Source: Argyresthia goedartella (taxonomy: Eukaryota; Arthropoda; Insecta; Lepidoptera; Argyresthiidae). Taken from it: 64,000 nucleotides of DNA. Shown here piece by piece: positions 1-10,418 of the stretch (the stretch's first letter is position 1; each line of letters begins with the position of its first letter). Under the pieces are notes generated by a model, which was not told the origin of the DNA, did not search any database, and saw only the letters and a list, made by a program, of their open reading frames with translations. The position numbers were made by a program, and so were the translations under genes. The stretch is taken from the NCBI GenBank assembly GCA_949825045.1, contig OX463822.1, forward strand, positions 3,415,001 through 3,479,000, given 5' to 3'.

Positions 1-237
1 CCATTCCTAGAGCGCCCCAGGTTGGATCCGCTCTCCCCCATCCATCCACGGTGGCCACCGGGCACACCGTACACCGTCCGGTATGGTCGGATACCGGGAC
101 AGCGAGGGGCCTATTATGCGGGTTGGGACCCCCTGATGTACATACGGTCTGATATGCCACCGGCATATCAGCAGCCGATTTACTCCACAGCCGACGGAGG
201 TCTCAGCGGGTTCGGATCCCGCGGAGGTTCCCGCTAG
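1..237 (+). pseudogene. BEL/Pao gag-end / linker fragment
   Basis: An open frame runs from the window edge to a TAG at 235-237. It is in the same frame as the protease ORF that follows, so it is probably the upstream part of the same polyprotein, cut by a nonsense codon. It is proline-, glycine- and tyrosine-rich and shows no recognisable zinc knuckle. Assignment to the gag-protease linker rests on position only. Confidence 0.5.
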
Positions 238-282
238 GGACACGCCGCCCACTTACAGGGTGCCGCCACTCCACAGTCGGTC

Positions 283-1911
283 ATGCTTCCCACCGCCTCT
301 GTGATAGCGTGGATTTCGGACGGCAAATCATGTGTGGCACGAGAACTATTGGACTCGGGGGCCCAGGGGTGCTTAGTCTCGTGCAACCTTGTAAGACGGT
401 TGGGCATTTCGGTAAGGGAGTATCCACATTCCATTCGGGGAATTGGGAACACGGAAGTCGGTTCCGTTAAGGGAGTATGTCGGATTACTCTCTCGTCACT
501 AATGGATTCATCGGTGAATCTGACGGTCACGGCGTTGGTCATGCCTGATGTGATGGGCTCACACCCTCACGTACGGTTGTCGCCCTCGGTGCGACAATTG
601 GTCGCTGGGTTGTCACTGGCTGACCCGGAGTTCGATATTCCGGGCCCAGTAGACATTTTATTGGGTGTCGATGCCTTGGGATACCTGTTAGTGCCAGGTG
701 TCCACGTGTTGCTGGCGACTGGTCTGGTTTCGGTCAACACCAGACTGGGCCATGCGGTAATGGGTCCGGTCATGCCGGCTGCCCAACGCCTAGCGACTCG
801 TAGTCCCTTATTCGGTTCTGTACTCTCGGAGGTGATACAGAAGTTTTGGGAGATGGAGGAACCACCTACGGTCCGCCGGTTGGACCCGGTTGAAGAAGAG
901 TGTGAACAGTTTTATTGGAACAATACTGGTCGCCTTCGGTCAGGTCGATTTCTCACACGTCTTCCATTCCGGAGTGATCGCCCACCGCTGGGCAGTTCAC
1001 ACCATGCAGCCGAGACGCGGCTTCTGTCGATGGAACGACGCATGAAGCGTGACGGGACTTTCCGGCAGAAGTACGTCGACTTCATGCGGGAATACGAGTC
1101 GCTCGGCCACATGTCGGTTTCGGGTATCGACTGGAAGCGTGAAGACCACTGCTTCCTGCCTCATCATGCGGTCTTGAGGACCCCGGAGGGCAAAATACGG
1201 GTAGTGTTCGATGGATCGGCATCAACATCTAACGGCATGAATCTGAACCAGTGTTTGCATTCAGGGCCGAAGTTGAACCATGACATCGCGGATGTTATCA
1301 CACGGTTCCGTCGACACAATGTTGTGTTTGTAGCTGACATCCGGATGATGTTTAGGCAGACGATCATTCACCCTGACGATACACGGTATCAGCTGATACT
1401 GTGGCGAGAGAGCCCAGATCAGCCAATCAAGGTGTACGAGCTGAACACCAACACGTACGGGCTACGGTCTAGTCCTTATTTGGCGATTCGCACTCTGCGG
1501 GAGTTAGCGGATCGAGAACGGTTAAATTTCCCTAGAGGAGCAGCAATCCTGGAGCAGGATCTCTACGTGGACGATATCTGTACCGGTGCAGATTCCGTAG
1601 AGGAGGCGCTCGCTCGACGGGACGAGCTAGTTGAGCTCTTACGGGGTGGAGGTAACGAGCTCCGGAAATGGATGTCGAACTCTCCAGAGTTACTGTCTGG
1701 TCTTCCGGATGACAACCAGCAGGATCCCCACATTTTTGAAAATTTGGAAAATCCAAATATGTTGTCGGTATTAGGCGTCCAGTACCAGCCGGTGTCAGAC
1801 ATGTTTTCGTATCGGGTCGAGTTGGACTCCCCGAAGGTCTGGACGAAACGTAACGTCCTTTCAACGGTGGTGGTAGGACATTTGATCCAAACGGGTGGAT
1901 CACCCCGGTAA
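283..1911 (+). pseudogene. pol: BEL/Pao protease and reverse transcriptase
   Basis: About 540 codons. The N-terminal part holds a retropepsin-like aspartic protease with the DSGA active-site motif near residue 25. After a linker comes the Pao reverse transcriptase: VVFDGSAS, then VADIRMMFRQ carrying the first catalytic Asp, and YVDDICTG carrying the catalytic Asp pair. The RT copies element RNA into DNA in the cytoplasmic particle. The ORF ends early: near 1870-1880 the reading shifts frame, and the continuation into RNase H lies in another frame. Frame 283 is also open upstream to 238, so the ATG is not a natural start. Catalytic residues remain, but the protein is disrupted. Confidence 0.9.
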
Positions 1912-1931
1912 CATTTCAGCTCAAGTGTTTT

Positions 1932-2915
1932 ATGCAGCAATTGTGGTCTGCTGAGCTGGAATGGGACGACCCGATCGGCGGGTCATTGAGCTCAGAGTGG
2001 GATTCGTTCTTTTCGACCCTCGCTGGCATCAATCGGATTTCACTGCCACGGAGGTTGGTCCCCACCAAACGATACACCGCCACCCTGCATGGGTTTTGCG
2101 ATGCCTCGGAGAAGGGCTACGGAGCTGCGGTGTATCTGCGTACGGTCGACTCCTCGGGGGAGGTTGATGTGCGGTTGGTCATGGCCAAGAGCAAGATTGC
2201 GCCGTTGCGCACTCGCCTGACCATTCCCAAATTAGAGCTTTCGGGAGCGGCTCTCCTGACTCGTCTGCTCGACCACACGATGACGGTTCTTCGTGGGTCA
2301 ATAGCGTTAGAAGATACGGTCTACGCTTGGACGGACAGCCAGATCGTGTTATGCTGGCTGAAGGCTTCAGTTCACAAGCTGGAGATTTTTGTGGCGAATC
2401 GGGTTTCGCAGATTTTGAATTCGGAGGTTCCCTTAATCTGGAGACATGTTCCAGGGGAAATGAACCCAGCAGACTGTGCGTCTCGTGGGTGTCACGCTCC
2501 GGAGTTGGTTGGACATCCCTTGTGGTGGGGTCCAAAATGGTTGACTCAAGCCGAATCGGATTGGCCAATGAGTCCACGCGTTACCTCGGCGAACGGCGCC
2601 TTGACAGTCGGTGTCTGTACGACGCAACCAGAGCCGGAAGAGGAGTTCAGCCTGCTGGAACGGTACAGCTCGCTCGACAAGCTGGTCAATGTGACCGCCT
2701 GGATCTTCCGATTTGCGCGGAATTGTCGCAATTCTGAGGCGCAACGGGTGCGGACACAGGTTCTGACACCACGGGAATGGAACCATGCGTTGTTCGCATT
2801 GGTACGGAACGTGCAGACGGTGCACTTTAAGTCCGAACTGGACATTCTGAGACGCGGACGCGTCCTACTGAAGGGAGCTGTGGCTCGGCTCAACCCGTTT
2901 ATCGACCCTCAATGA
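1932..2915 (+). pseudogene. pol: BEL/Pao RNase H region
   Basis: This continues the polyprotein after the frameshift. It has the RNase H carboxylates: FCDASEKGYG (Asp), KLELSGAAL (Glu), WTDSQIVL (Asp) and NPADCASRG (Asp). RNase H removes the RNA strand during minus-strand DNA synthesis. The ORF ends at a TGA at 2913-2915, and the integrase continues in the same frame directly behind it, so this is a nonsense mutation rather than a natural terminus. The first Met is not a real start. Confidence 0.88.
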
Positions 2916-4127
2916 TTGCTGAGGGTAGGAGGTCGGCTGCGGAATGCTAACCTGCCTTATACGGCTCGCCACCCGTTGTTTCTCCCTAGGAAAGGGAAGT
3001 TGGTCGAACTGTTGATACAGGATCGACACATTCGGAATGGGCATATCGGATGCCACGCCTTGATGGCGTTTCTCCAGCGCGAGTTCTGGATTCTATCGGG
3101 AAGACGCTTAGTGCGTAGCGTCGTATTTCGGTGCCTGCCTTGTTATCGGGCCAAGGCGGCTACGATGCAGCCCCAGATGGGCGATTTGCCCTCGGATAGG
3201 GTTAACGAAATCCGGCCCTTTGCGGGTGTCGGAACGGATTTCGCGGGACCATTCATGGTCAAGTCTTCACAGCTACGGAACGCCAGATTAGTGAAGGCAT
3301 ACCTGTGCGTCATCGTGTGCTTGGCCACGAAGGCAGTCCACTTGGAGGTGGTCAGTGACCTCACTACAGAGGCATTTATCGCATGTCTAGATCGGTTCGT
3401 CTCACGAAGGGGCCTCCCGACATTAATCCGTTCGGACAACGGCACCAATTTTGTCGGAGCCAGGCGATATCTGCAGGAGGTCACTCAATTCCTGAACGGT
3501 AACCAGGTCGCCATCGGTACGGCTTGCTCCCGACGAGGGATTGAATGGGTTTTCAGTCCGCCGGGATGTCCTCATTGGGGAGGAATTTTTGAGGCTGCGG
3601 TTAAATCGGCTAAGTCGCACCTGACGAGGATCATCGGTGAGACCTCTCAACGCTTTGAAGAGCTTGCGACGCAGTTCTGTAAAATTGAAATGACACTGAA
3701 CTCGCGTCCGTTGTGCCCGCTCAGTTCGGATCCAAATGATTTGGAAGCGTTGACGCCGGGTCGCTTCCTGATAGGTCAGCCCCTTAACGCCCTGCCAGAA
3801 TACCCATTCGGTGATGTTAAGTTAAGTCGGTTAACTAGGTGGCAGATGTTGCAGCAGATGGCTCAAGATTTTTGGAAACGGTGGTCCCTTGAGTACTTGC
3901 ACATCTTGCAGCAGCGCCTTAAGTGGACTGACCGGACGAGCCCCCCTCAAGTCGGTGATTTGGTGCTGATTAAGGATGCGAACCTGCCATCATTGAGATG
4001 GAGACGAGGACGGATCGTCAAATTGTACACGGGTCGGGATGGCACGCCTCGATCAGCAGAAGTCAAGGTGGGGGACTCGGTCCTCAAGAGAGCGGTCGCA
4101 ACACTTTCTCGCCTTCCTATTGATTAG
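2916..4127 (+). pseudogene. pol: BEL/Pao integrase
   Basis: About 403 codons in the frame of the RNase H segment. In order: an N-terminal HHCC zinc-binding region (HIRNGHIGCHA ... CLPCYRAKA), a DDE catalytic core with Asp in GTDFAGPF, Asp in RSDNGTNF and Glu in GGIFEAAVKS, and a C-terminal region (PQVGDLVLIKD ... WRRGRIVKLYTG) typical of Pao integrases. The enzyme inserts the cDNA into the host genome. All three catalytic residues are visible. It ends at TAG 4125-4127, just before the putative polypurine tract and 3' LTR. Confidence 0.92.
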
Positions 4128-4147
4128 GGACAGGTTCGGGCCTGTCC
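4128..4147 (+). other. 7-bp stem hairpin directly after the pol stop
   Basis: GGACAGG and CCTGTCC pair perfectly around a six-base loop, starting at the base after the integrase stop codon. A purine stretch (GGGCGGG, 4148-4154) follows and could be the polypurine tract. Any role in plus-strand priming or RNA ending is inferred. Confidence 0.4.
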
Positions 4148-4154
4148 GGGCGGG

Positions 4155-4740
4155 TGACTGTTTAATATTTATGCTTCGGAACGCACCTTTTTTTGTTGCG
4201 CGACTCGGAACGGAAACGGAACTAGCAGCTGTCACTTGTATAGAAACGAGATGACGAGTTAGAGGTTACTTTCTTGTGGTGAGAAAAATGTCGGCACATG
4301 GCGTTCGGGCCTTGGCTGTATTTCAGTAGTAATAATTGTCTAACACAGGTGTCGGGCCTGGTCGGAGTGTTAATTATAATAAGCACGGAACAATCGTCGG
4401 GAATAAGTAGATTCACGTCATCGGAGTGAGTTCTTCGTCTTGTGAAGCTTGAAGTGATTTGGTCCCCAATTCGTCGCGTCCGGCAGCGACGGCGACAGCA
4501 TCGGGCTACGACGAGAGTAAGATTCGACTCCTCTCCCCCCACCCCTTGTTCTCCTTATCCCGTATTCCTGCCTCGAATTGAGCTTTCGAATTCCGGTCTA
4601 CGGCGTCAAAGGTTAGTACCACTTGTGATACCCCTGGTGAAAACCAACCCTACCAGATTCCACGCCCGTTCGGTTGAGGCGTGGAATTTTATCAGGTGTA
4701 TTCTAGTAGCTAACGTAACATCAGATTGGTATGATTCAAT
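4155..4740 (+). repeat. Putative 3' LTR of the BEL/Pao element
   Basis: Non-coding, fairly GC-rich sequence follows the polypurine-like GGGCGGG and begins with TG at 4155. GC content falls to the AT-rich genomic background near 4700-4740. Position and composition fit the 3' LTR of the BEL/Pao element. Without the 5' LTR the ends cannot be fixed. Confidence 0.45.
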
Positions 4741-4802
4741 TTTGAGATAATCGAATAAACTAAATCATTCTTACCTAATGACTATTTTAATTTTACAAAA
4801 AA

Positions 4803-5320
4803 ATGGTCAAGTACGAGTCGGACTCGCGCACGAAGGGTTCTGAACCACCGCATAATGGTAGGGATGATGTAGAGTGCATAGTTTGGATTTTAAATAGCCA
4901 AATGTTGTTTACAAAGTTATTTGTGAGGCTACTTCCATACTCCATGTAACCAGGTACATTTATAAGTTTGTATGTGGTTTACAGAGAAATAAATAAACAG
5001 TCAAGTGCGAGTCGAACTCACGCACGAAGGGTTCCGTACCACCGTGAAATGGTAGTGATGGTGTGGTACGAATAGTTTTGATTTAACATAGTAAAATTTT
5101 GCCACCAGGTGCTTACATAAGTTTGTATGTGGTTGACAGATAAATAAATAACTTTATTTTGTTTTTTGGTATTTTTTGTTATAGCGGCAACAGCCGTGAA
5201 CATTTCAACTGTCTAACCATCATGGTTCATGAGATAATGCCCGGTGACAGACGGACCGACGGACAGCGGAGTCTTAGTAATAGGGTCCCGTTTACCCTTT
5301 GGGTACGGAACCCTGAAAAT
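4803..5320 (+). repeat. Lepidopteran interspersed repeat, two tandem partial copies
   Basis: Two starts of the same repeat lie in tandem. 'GGTCAAGTACGAGTCGGACT' begins at about 4804 and 'AGTCAAGTGCGAGTCGAACT' at about 5000, both followed by 'CGCACGAAGGGTTC'. The second continues to the usual end, 'TAGGGTCCCGTTTACCCTTT' then 'GGGTACGGAACCCT'. The same family recurs at 6518-6605 (minus), 25877-26291 (minus) and 26630-26830 (plus). It is non-coding and very abundant in moth genomes; I do not know a firm family name. Confidence 0.75.
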
Positions 5321-5439
5321 TATGAAAATTCCGGGTAGATTTTCCTGTAACATTTAGCTTATATTCTAAATTCTGTGTTTTTCATAATTTTAGACTCTGT
5401 AGCTTCGGAGATGATAATTTATAATTTCAAATTTATTTA

Positions 5440-5515
5440 TTTATATTCACGAGTACATTTGAATTGCTTAGGCCTCCACACTAGGTTTGACCTGTGTCGT
5501 GGAGGCCTAGGGGTA
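5440..5515 (-). repeat. Retroelement 3'-end fragment with stem-loop
   Basis: TAGGCCTCCAC (5469-5479) and GTGGAGGCCTA (5499-5509) form an 11-bp stem. The loop carries CACTAGG ... CCTGTGTC, also found in the tails of the SINEs at 13.4, 14.0, 15.0 and 21.1 kb and at 22349-22382. On the minus strand it is followed by AT-rich sequence like a retroelement 3' end. Confidence 0.5.
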
Positions 5516-6240
5516 TATAAAATAAATTAAAATAAGCAAACACACAAACAAAACAGTACAAAACAAGACTACTACGTAATTAATGACATATACTTACTAA
5601 CTAATTAATTAATTCATGAATTATTGATTTGACTGTTTACTTACTTGCTAACTTAATTAAACGAAATCAATAATAATAATAATAATAATAATAACATTAA
5701 TAAGAATGATGAAATGATGATGATGATGATGAAGAGTGATGACTAAAAATGGACTAAAACTAGATAAGGAGGGGGGGGTGGGACATTCTTTGCACTTTTT
5801 GATCATAACTTCTGAAATAATCAATACTTATTTAAAAAAAATAAAGATTTTGTGAAGTTTTAATATATCTGTCTTATCATTTCTAAGCTTTTATGAATAA
5901 TAATCTTGCTGCACCTTTTTCACCGTAAAAACGTTTCCTACATAAGTGAAAGGTGTCGAGGTTAATCCTATTCCATAGAACCGTACTGCGGATCTTACAA
6001 TATAAACTACGAGGAAAGTTTATTATTCGTATGAATAATACATGATTCCGCCATGCCTGGGTTCGCGGAGGGAAATATTAAATTGGCTTTGGGAATTTCA
6101 CTGAATGTGAGAAGGTTTTTTTCGAGTTAACCTTCCAATTGGTTACTGTATGGTGAAGGAAATTATCGCGCGAAAAACCCGTATATCTCCATCTTGTAAC
6201 TAAATTACATATCTATTCTTAATGTGACACTTTCTATAAA
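5516..6240. other. AT-rich non-coding stretch with simple repeats
   Basis: It contains a (TAA)n run at about 5669-5693 and a (GAT)n run at about 5713-5731. Otherwise it is AT-rich with no ORF of note and no recognisable element. Confidence 0.6.
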
Positions 6241-6284
6241 AAAAAATGTAGCCCATTAATGTCCCCAATCATTTACCCGGACAC

Positions 6285-6420
6285 GAGTAAGATTAAGCCA
6301 TACTCTACCACGCTGGCTCAGTGCGGGTTGGTGGAGGGGTTTTACAACCACTACCACGTAGCGAGAGTAGCCGGGACCTACATCTTAACTTTCCATCCGA
6401 AACACTGAATAATGTACTTA
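6285..6420 (+). repeat. Diverged lepidopteran SINE-like repeat
   Basis: 'ACCACGCTGGCTCAGTGCGG' followed by 'GTTGGTGGA' matches a well-known abundant lepidopteran repeat motif. The rest is too diverged to set the ends. The related 'AACATTGTGAGGAAAC' segment appears at about 20060-20105. Confidence 0.4.
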
Positions 6421-6517
6421 AGATAAATTAACTAGTGGCCCTGTGGGCAGTAGACCTCGCTAACAGGGGGGCCTGTGAACCAATTTATAGGTAAGTATTT
6501 TAGATTCAATCACTATC

Positions 6518-6605
6518 AAGTTGTAAAGTAGCCGCACCAATAACTTTGTAAACTACATTTTGCTATTTAAAATACAATCTATTGACTTTTCACGAAAGTA
6601 TAGTC
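6518..6605 (-). repeat. Fragment of the lepidopteran interspersed repeat
   Basis: 'GCACCAATAACTTTGTAAAC' and the following 'ATTTTGCTATTTAAAAT' match the middle of the repeat at 26155-26205 and, inverted, that at 4900-4930. Only the middle is kept. Confidence 0.6.
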
Positions 6606-7390
6606 TATTTCACTCACTCTCATGGTCTGTATAGATCCTCTTTACTAATCCGTCTCCTACTTCAAGGAGTCCAAAATTGGTATGTTTTGAAAATATTACT
6701 TGGATTTTTAGAAAACAGGAAGCCGAAAGTTAATGGTGTAGCATAATTTTAGAACCGGCTCATAAAGCCCTTTAATTTGATACCCCACACGATAGGTTTC
6801 AGAAAAATAAATAAAAAATCCCATACAAAACATTAATGACGTCACAACTCGCCCCCCAAGGAGAAAATCGAGAAAAGCTCTCGACAAAAAAAAACAAGGT
6901 ACACGTGTGCCAAGTTTTGTGAGGATCGATTGAAAACTGTGGCCCCTAGACCGGAACTGACAGACACACATAGGGACATAGGGAGAGACAAAAGCAAAAT
7001 CGGCCTCCTACCTTGTCGAAATGGAGACCTTCGCTCGCTTCGCTCGATCGGTCAATTATCTCATTGGCATATGGTCAAGTTTCGAATCTCCTGTCTCCTG
7101 TGTGAGAAGGAAGCGTGAAACCCGTTAGACCAAGGAGCTCTTTCTATATTAATAAATAAATAACTCTTCTATTCTTTTCCATTAAGCAAAATCCAATAAG
7201 AAACGAAAATGGAGTATTTAATATGCGTGGGTTCTTCGCTTACCACGTGTTGGAAAATGCGTGACGTGTAGTTTTAAAAGGTTGGATTACAAAAATCTCT
7301 TGTGTGGGTAGAATAAACATAAGAAAGAAACAAAATATGTGACATGAAAAGAATGAATTTGTTGTGCATAGCTCCACTCGAACGTGTACG
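6606..7390. other. Unassigned non-coding stretch
   Basis: There is no credible gene; the short ORFs here lack any domain. A segment near 6890-7080, 'GTGCCAAGTTTTGTGAGGAT' followed by 'CGATTGAAAACTGTGG', looks like old repeat sequence but I cannot name it. Confidence 0.5.
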
Positions 7391-7499
7391 TGGGTGGATC
7401 AAAAAGTACCCGTGTTAGAAATGAAGACGCATATATTTTTTTAATTTTAATTTAAATTTTCAACATAATCTCCTTCTAGGTCCTTACACTTTTCCCAGC

Positions 7500-8056
7500 G
7501 TTTCGGCCACTGCTTTAACCCCTCCTAAAAGTAGGATTTGTCAAACTCTTCAAAATACGCTTCTGTCTCAGCTTGGACCTGAATTTCTTTCCCCCGAGCC
7601 ATGTTTTCATATTGGGGAACAGAAAAAAGTCACAGGGCGCCAGATCCGGTGAGTAAGGTGGGTGTGGCAGCAATTCGTAACGTAGTTGGGTTAGTTTGTC
7701 AGTGACAATTTTGGAAAAATGTGCTGGTGCGTTGTCATGATGGAACAACACTTTCTTCTTTGCCAAATGGGGCCATGTCTCCTTTATTTTTTATCAAACC
7801 GGTCCAATATCTCACTACAGTACGGGCCTGTGATAGTTTTCCCTTTTTGTAAGAAATCCATCCAGTATCCCAAAAAGTCGTGGCCATGACTTTTCCGACC
7901 AATGGGACTGTTTTCGCCTTCTTTGGGGCAGATTCATCAGAAAATATCCATTGTCTAGACTGCCGCTTGGTCTCAAGAGTATAATAATGGATCCAGGCTT
8001 CGTCAACAGTAACGACACAACGGAAAAACTTCTGCGGATTTCGCTCAAACAAGCCC
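7500..8056 (-). pseudogene. mariner transposase, catalytic C-terminal part
   Basis: Minus-strand reading gives VVTVDEAWIHYY (first catalytic Asp), VLFHHDNAPAH (second Asp) and YSPDLAPCDFFLF (third Asp). There are 34 residues between the second and third Asp, the DD34D spacing of mariner. Transposase cuts and pastes the element in the nucleus. Frameshifts separate these blocks. The coding sequence stops abruptly at the TAA insertion site of the MITE at 8057-8059 and resumes at 8952 with RWVPRLLTDENKR. Confidence 0.88.
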
Positions 8057-8059
8057 TAA

Positions 8060-8948
8060 GGGCTAATTTCATCATTTGCTTCGAAAACCGAGTTCAATAA
8101 AACTTAGTTTAGCTAAAACCTAGTTTCAATGGTCAACTTAATCTTAGTTTAGTCAAACAGATTTCACCAGCTACATTTTGATCCCGTTTACGTAAACTCA
8201 GTTTTTGACGTAATCACAGACAAATTCGTCATCATCATCACTATCTTAAAAAGCTAGTGCCAACGCTCTTCTCATTCTTGATAATTAATAACAAAGCAAA
8301 AATAAACTGCAAAATTATAAAGTGACATGACAGCTATGACAGTCTAAACGCAGTTAAAGAGTTTAACCGTCCAAAATCGGGCGTTCAGAATTTAAAACTC
8401 CGTTTAGCTTAAACTGCGATCAGTAATGATGGTGAAATGCTCTAATAGTAGTTTATGTGACTGCTGCATAATGCCTAATTATGTACAGTTACATACACTA
8501 GTTTATCTACACACATATCATAAGCTCTCTTTGATGTGTTCAGGAACCGCATGTTTGACCGGCATTGTGGTTTTGCAATTGTTTAGCTTGTTCTTTAGTA
8601 CCAACTTCACGCAGACGGGCGTCGGCGTTCGAAATTTGAATGTCAGTACCAACTTCACAGACAAACTAGGGACGGCCCGTGGGTGGGCGTCGACGTTCGA
8701 AATTTGAATGTCATTATATGTAGAAAAACTACACATAATGACCATTATGTGTAGTTTTCCAGATACGAAATGAGTTTTTACCAAGTAGTTACGTTACGAT
8801 CAGCATTATGTTAAATGCTGATCGTAACGTGCGGTTTTTGAACGCAGTAAAGAGGGTTTATGATACGTGTGTAGATAAACTCAGTTAAGTGTATAAACTG
8901 AGTTTTGCTTGAACTGATGCAGTTTAGTTACCGTGGTGAAATTGGGGC
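8060..8948. mobile_element. Harbinger-like MITE with another MITE inside
   Basis: The element is flanked by TAA on both sides (8057-8059, 8949-8951), the usual PIF/Harbinger target duplication. It begins GGGCTAATTTCATCA and ends TGGTGAAATTGGGGC, imperfect terminal inverted repeats of the GGGC...TTTCA type. There is no coding capacity. A copy of the local P4 repeat (8449-8882) sits near its right end. 'GATGGTGAAATGCTC' followed by TAA at 8430-8443 looks like another copy of the terminus, so part of it may be a second nested MITE. Confidence 0.75.
8449..8882 (+). repeat. P4 MITE family, copy A
   Basis: P4 copies share 'TAGTTTATGTGACTG' at the left, then AGTTTATCTACACACATATC, and end in the inverted GATACGTGTGTAGATAAA. 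Between lie one or two copies of 'ACCAACTTCACAGACAAACT' and 'CGTTCGAAATTTGAATGTCA', and a hairpin around ACATAATG. Copy A lacks the roughly 100-bp CTCGAG-containing insert present in copies B, C and D. Confidence 0.8.
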
Positions 8949-9052
8949 TAAGACTCCTTCGACATTCACAGCTGTAACCGCTTATTTTCATCCGTGAGTA
9001 ATCGCGGCACCCATCGGGCGGACATATTTAATTTATCGTGTATTATATTGTG

Positions 9053-9465
9053 TGCTTACCTATGAAATTGGCGAATTATTCTTACAGGATCAGGAGTTCA
9101 TAATTCGAGTTATTCAATAGCTATTTCCAGTTTTTTTTGTTTTGTTTTAAAATTAATTTCAATATTTTACATCTACTTGTTAAATTTTCTTTTAATTTTC
9201 AGTTTGATAACTAAAATGTTATCTTCAAAATCAGTTCCTCCTAAATGTCATCCATTTTCATGATAATATTCGTAATATTTTTTTACAGCTGACACTTTTC
9301 AAAAATTATATAAAATTTTCTGTTAGCTAAATGTTGTCTCATTCATACACACAAAGTTTATAAAATTAGGATCTGTCATTCCTAAAAAAAATACAAAAAT
9401 GTTTGTACTGAAAGTTGAGTTAACTTCAATTTCTCCATACAAAACGCCAATTTCATATGTAAGGA
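9053..9465. mobile_element. MITE inserted in the mariner transposase
   Basis: The termini GCTTACCTATGAAATTGGCG (from about 9054) and CGCCAATTTCATATGTAAGG (to about 9465) are inverted repeats. The mariner reading frame breaks at this point and resumes on the far side (ending GTPINI, resuming HDKLNM). The interior is AT-rich and non-coding. Target duplication is unclear; the flanks share TAATAT-like sequence. Confidence 0.72.
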
Positions 9466-9791
9466 CCTAATATTAATTGGTGTTCCGTGCGACACCCCTA
9501 CAGCCTCTGCTAATTCACGCACTTTGGTACGTCGAACGGTGACCATTATCTTTTTCACCTTTTGCACGACTTCTTCGGTTACCACGTCTACCGGGCGCCC
9601 TGGGCGGTCCTCGTCAAAAACGGAGGTATGACCCCGTTTAAATTCATTAAACCAATGTCTCACGGTTGTCAATAGACGGCGAAAGAACTCCGTAGACACT
9701 AGACAGCATCTAACTTTAGTTTTATTTGTTCGCATGTTTTTCCATTCAAAAATAAGAAGCGAATTACGGAACGATATTGCTCTTTCCCCAT
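9466..9791 (-). pseudogene. mariner transposase, N-terminal DNA-binding part
   Basis: The minus strand starts MGKEQYRSVIRFLFLNGKT at 9791. It then shifts frame and continues with TTVRHWFNEFKRGH, SVFDEDRPGRP and REVAEAVGVSHG-like sequence, the two helix-turn-helix segments of mariner transposases that bind the terminal repeats. At least one frameshift near 9700 and the MITE boundary at 9465 break it. Confidence 0.85.
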
Positions 9792-10199
9792 TTTGTACGA
9801 AAACAAAACAAGTGTTACAAAATTTGCCGCCAGAAAAAAACTGAACCATAGACAATTGACTGTTTTTTTTTTGTTTGATAAGGTCAATATTACACGGCGG
9901 TAATGCCTTTCCTGAGTAACGCCACCTGCTATCAAACACGGGTACTATTTGATCCACCCAGGTTACGCGATCATTGCGCCCTCTTAAAGCGGGTGCTGAG
10001 CTGCGCTGCGGTATAGGAGTTGTATGGGCGTACCCACTCGTCCTAGCCATCCATGTGTTTAATGTTAATGTTATGTTATTGTAATTATTAGTTATTATTT
10101 TATTCTTCTTCTTTTTTTTTTCTTTTTGTCATTTTACCCCTTCCACTTTTATGTAGGCAATATTTTTTTCATATCAGATTTGAATTATGTTGCGGTTAT

Positions 10200-10418
10200 C
10201 AGGATAAGTATTTTGGCAGAAGATTCCAAGACGCTATCTTATAGCACCTTAGAAAAGTGCCTGCGACAGACGGACGGACGGCAGTGCACGCAGTTTCCAT
10301 GCTCACAACTCCACAGCATAACACCGCTTTCTATGAGAACGGGTTTAGAGCCCGGGCCATTCGATTGTGGAATGCACTCCCCTGCACCATCAAGGACAGT
10401 CCTACTCTGAATATCTTT
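10200..10418 (+). pseudogene. C-terminal tail of a second LINE reverse transcriptase
   Basis: The encoded ENGFRARAIRLWNALP and SPTLNIFKK are the pattern seen at the C-terminus of many Jockey/CR1-type RT proteins. It runs into the J1 LINE copy at about 10418 and is in frame with it, so the open frame 10257-12290 is a chance fusion of two LINE fragments. Confidence 0.65.

Larger units (their letters stand above)
1..4740 (+). mobile_element. BEL/Pao LTR retrotransposon, 5' end outside the window
   Basis: The domain order protease, reverse transcriptase, RNase H, integrase, with the Pao-type RT motifs (VVFDGSAS, YVDDICTG), identifies a BEL/Pao element. It enters from the left edge, so its 5' LTR and most of gag are not visible. 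The coding region is broken by two in-frame stops (235-237 and 2913-2915) and a frameshift near 1870-1880, so this copy is not autonomous. Codons are much more GC-rich than the flanking AT-rich DNA. The 3' limit is approximate because no second LTR is available for comparison. Confidence 0.93.
7391..9960 (-). mobile_element. mariner (DD34D) element, interrupted by two MITEs
   Basis: The terminal inverted repeats are visible: TGGGTGGATCAAAAAGTACC at 7391 and its near-perfect complement ending at 9960 (GGTACTATTTGATCCACCCA). The transposase lies on the minus strand. A typical mariner is about 1.3 kb; this one spans 2.57 kb because a Harbinger-like MITE (8060-8948) and a second MITE (about 9053-9465) sit inside the transposase. 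The coding parts also carry stops and frameshifts, so the copy is dead. Confidence 0.9.
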
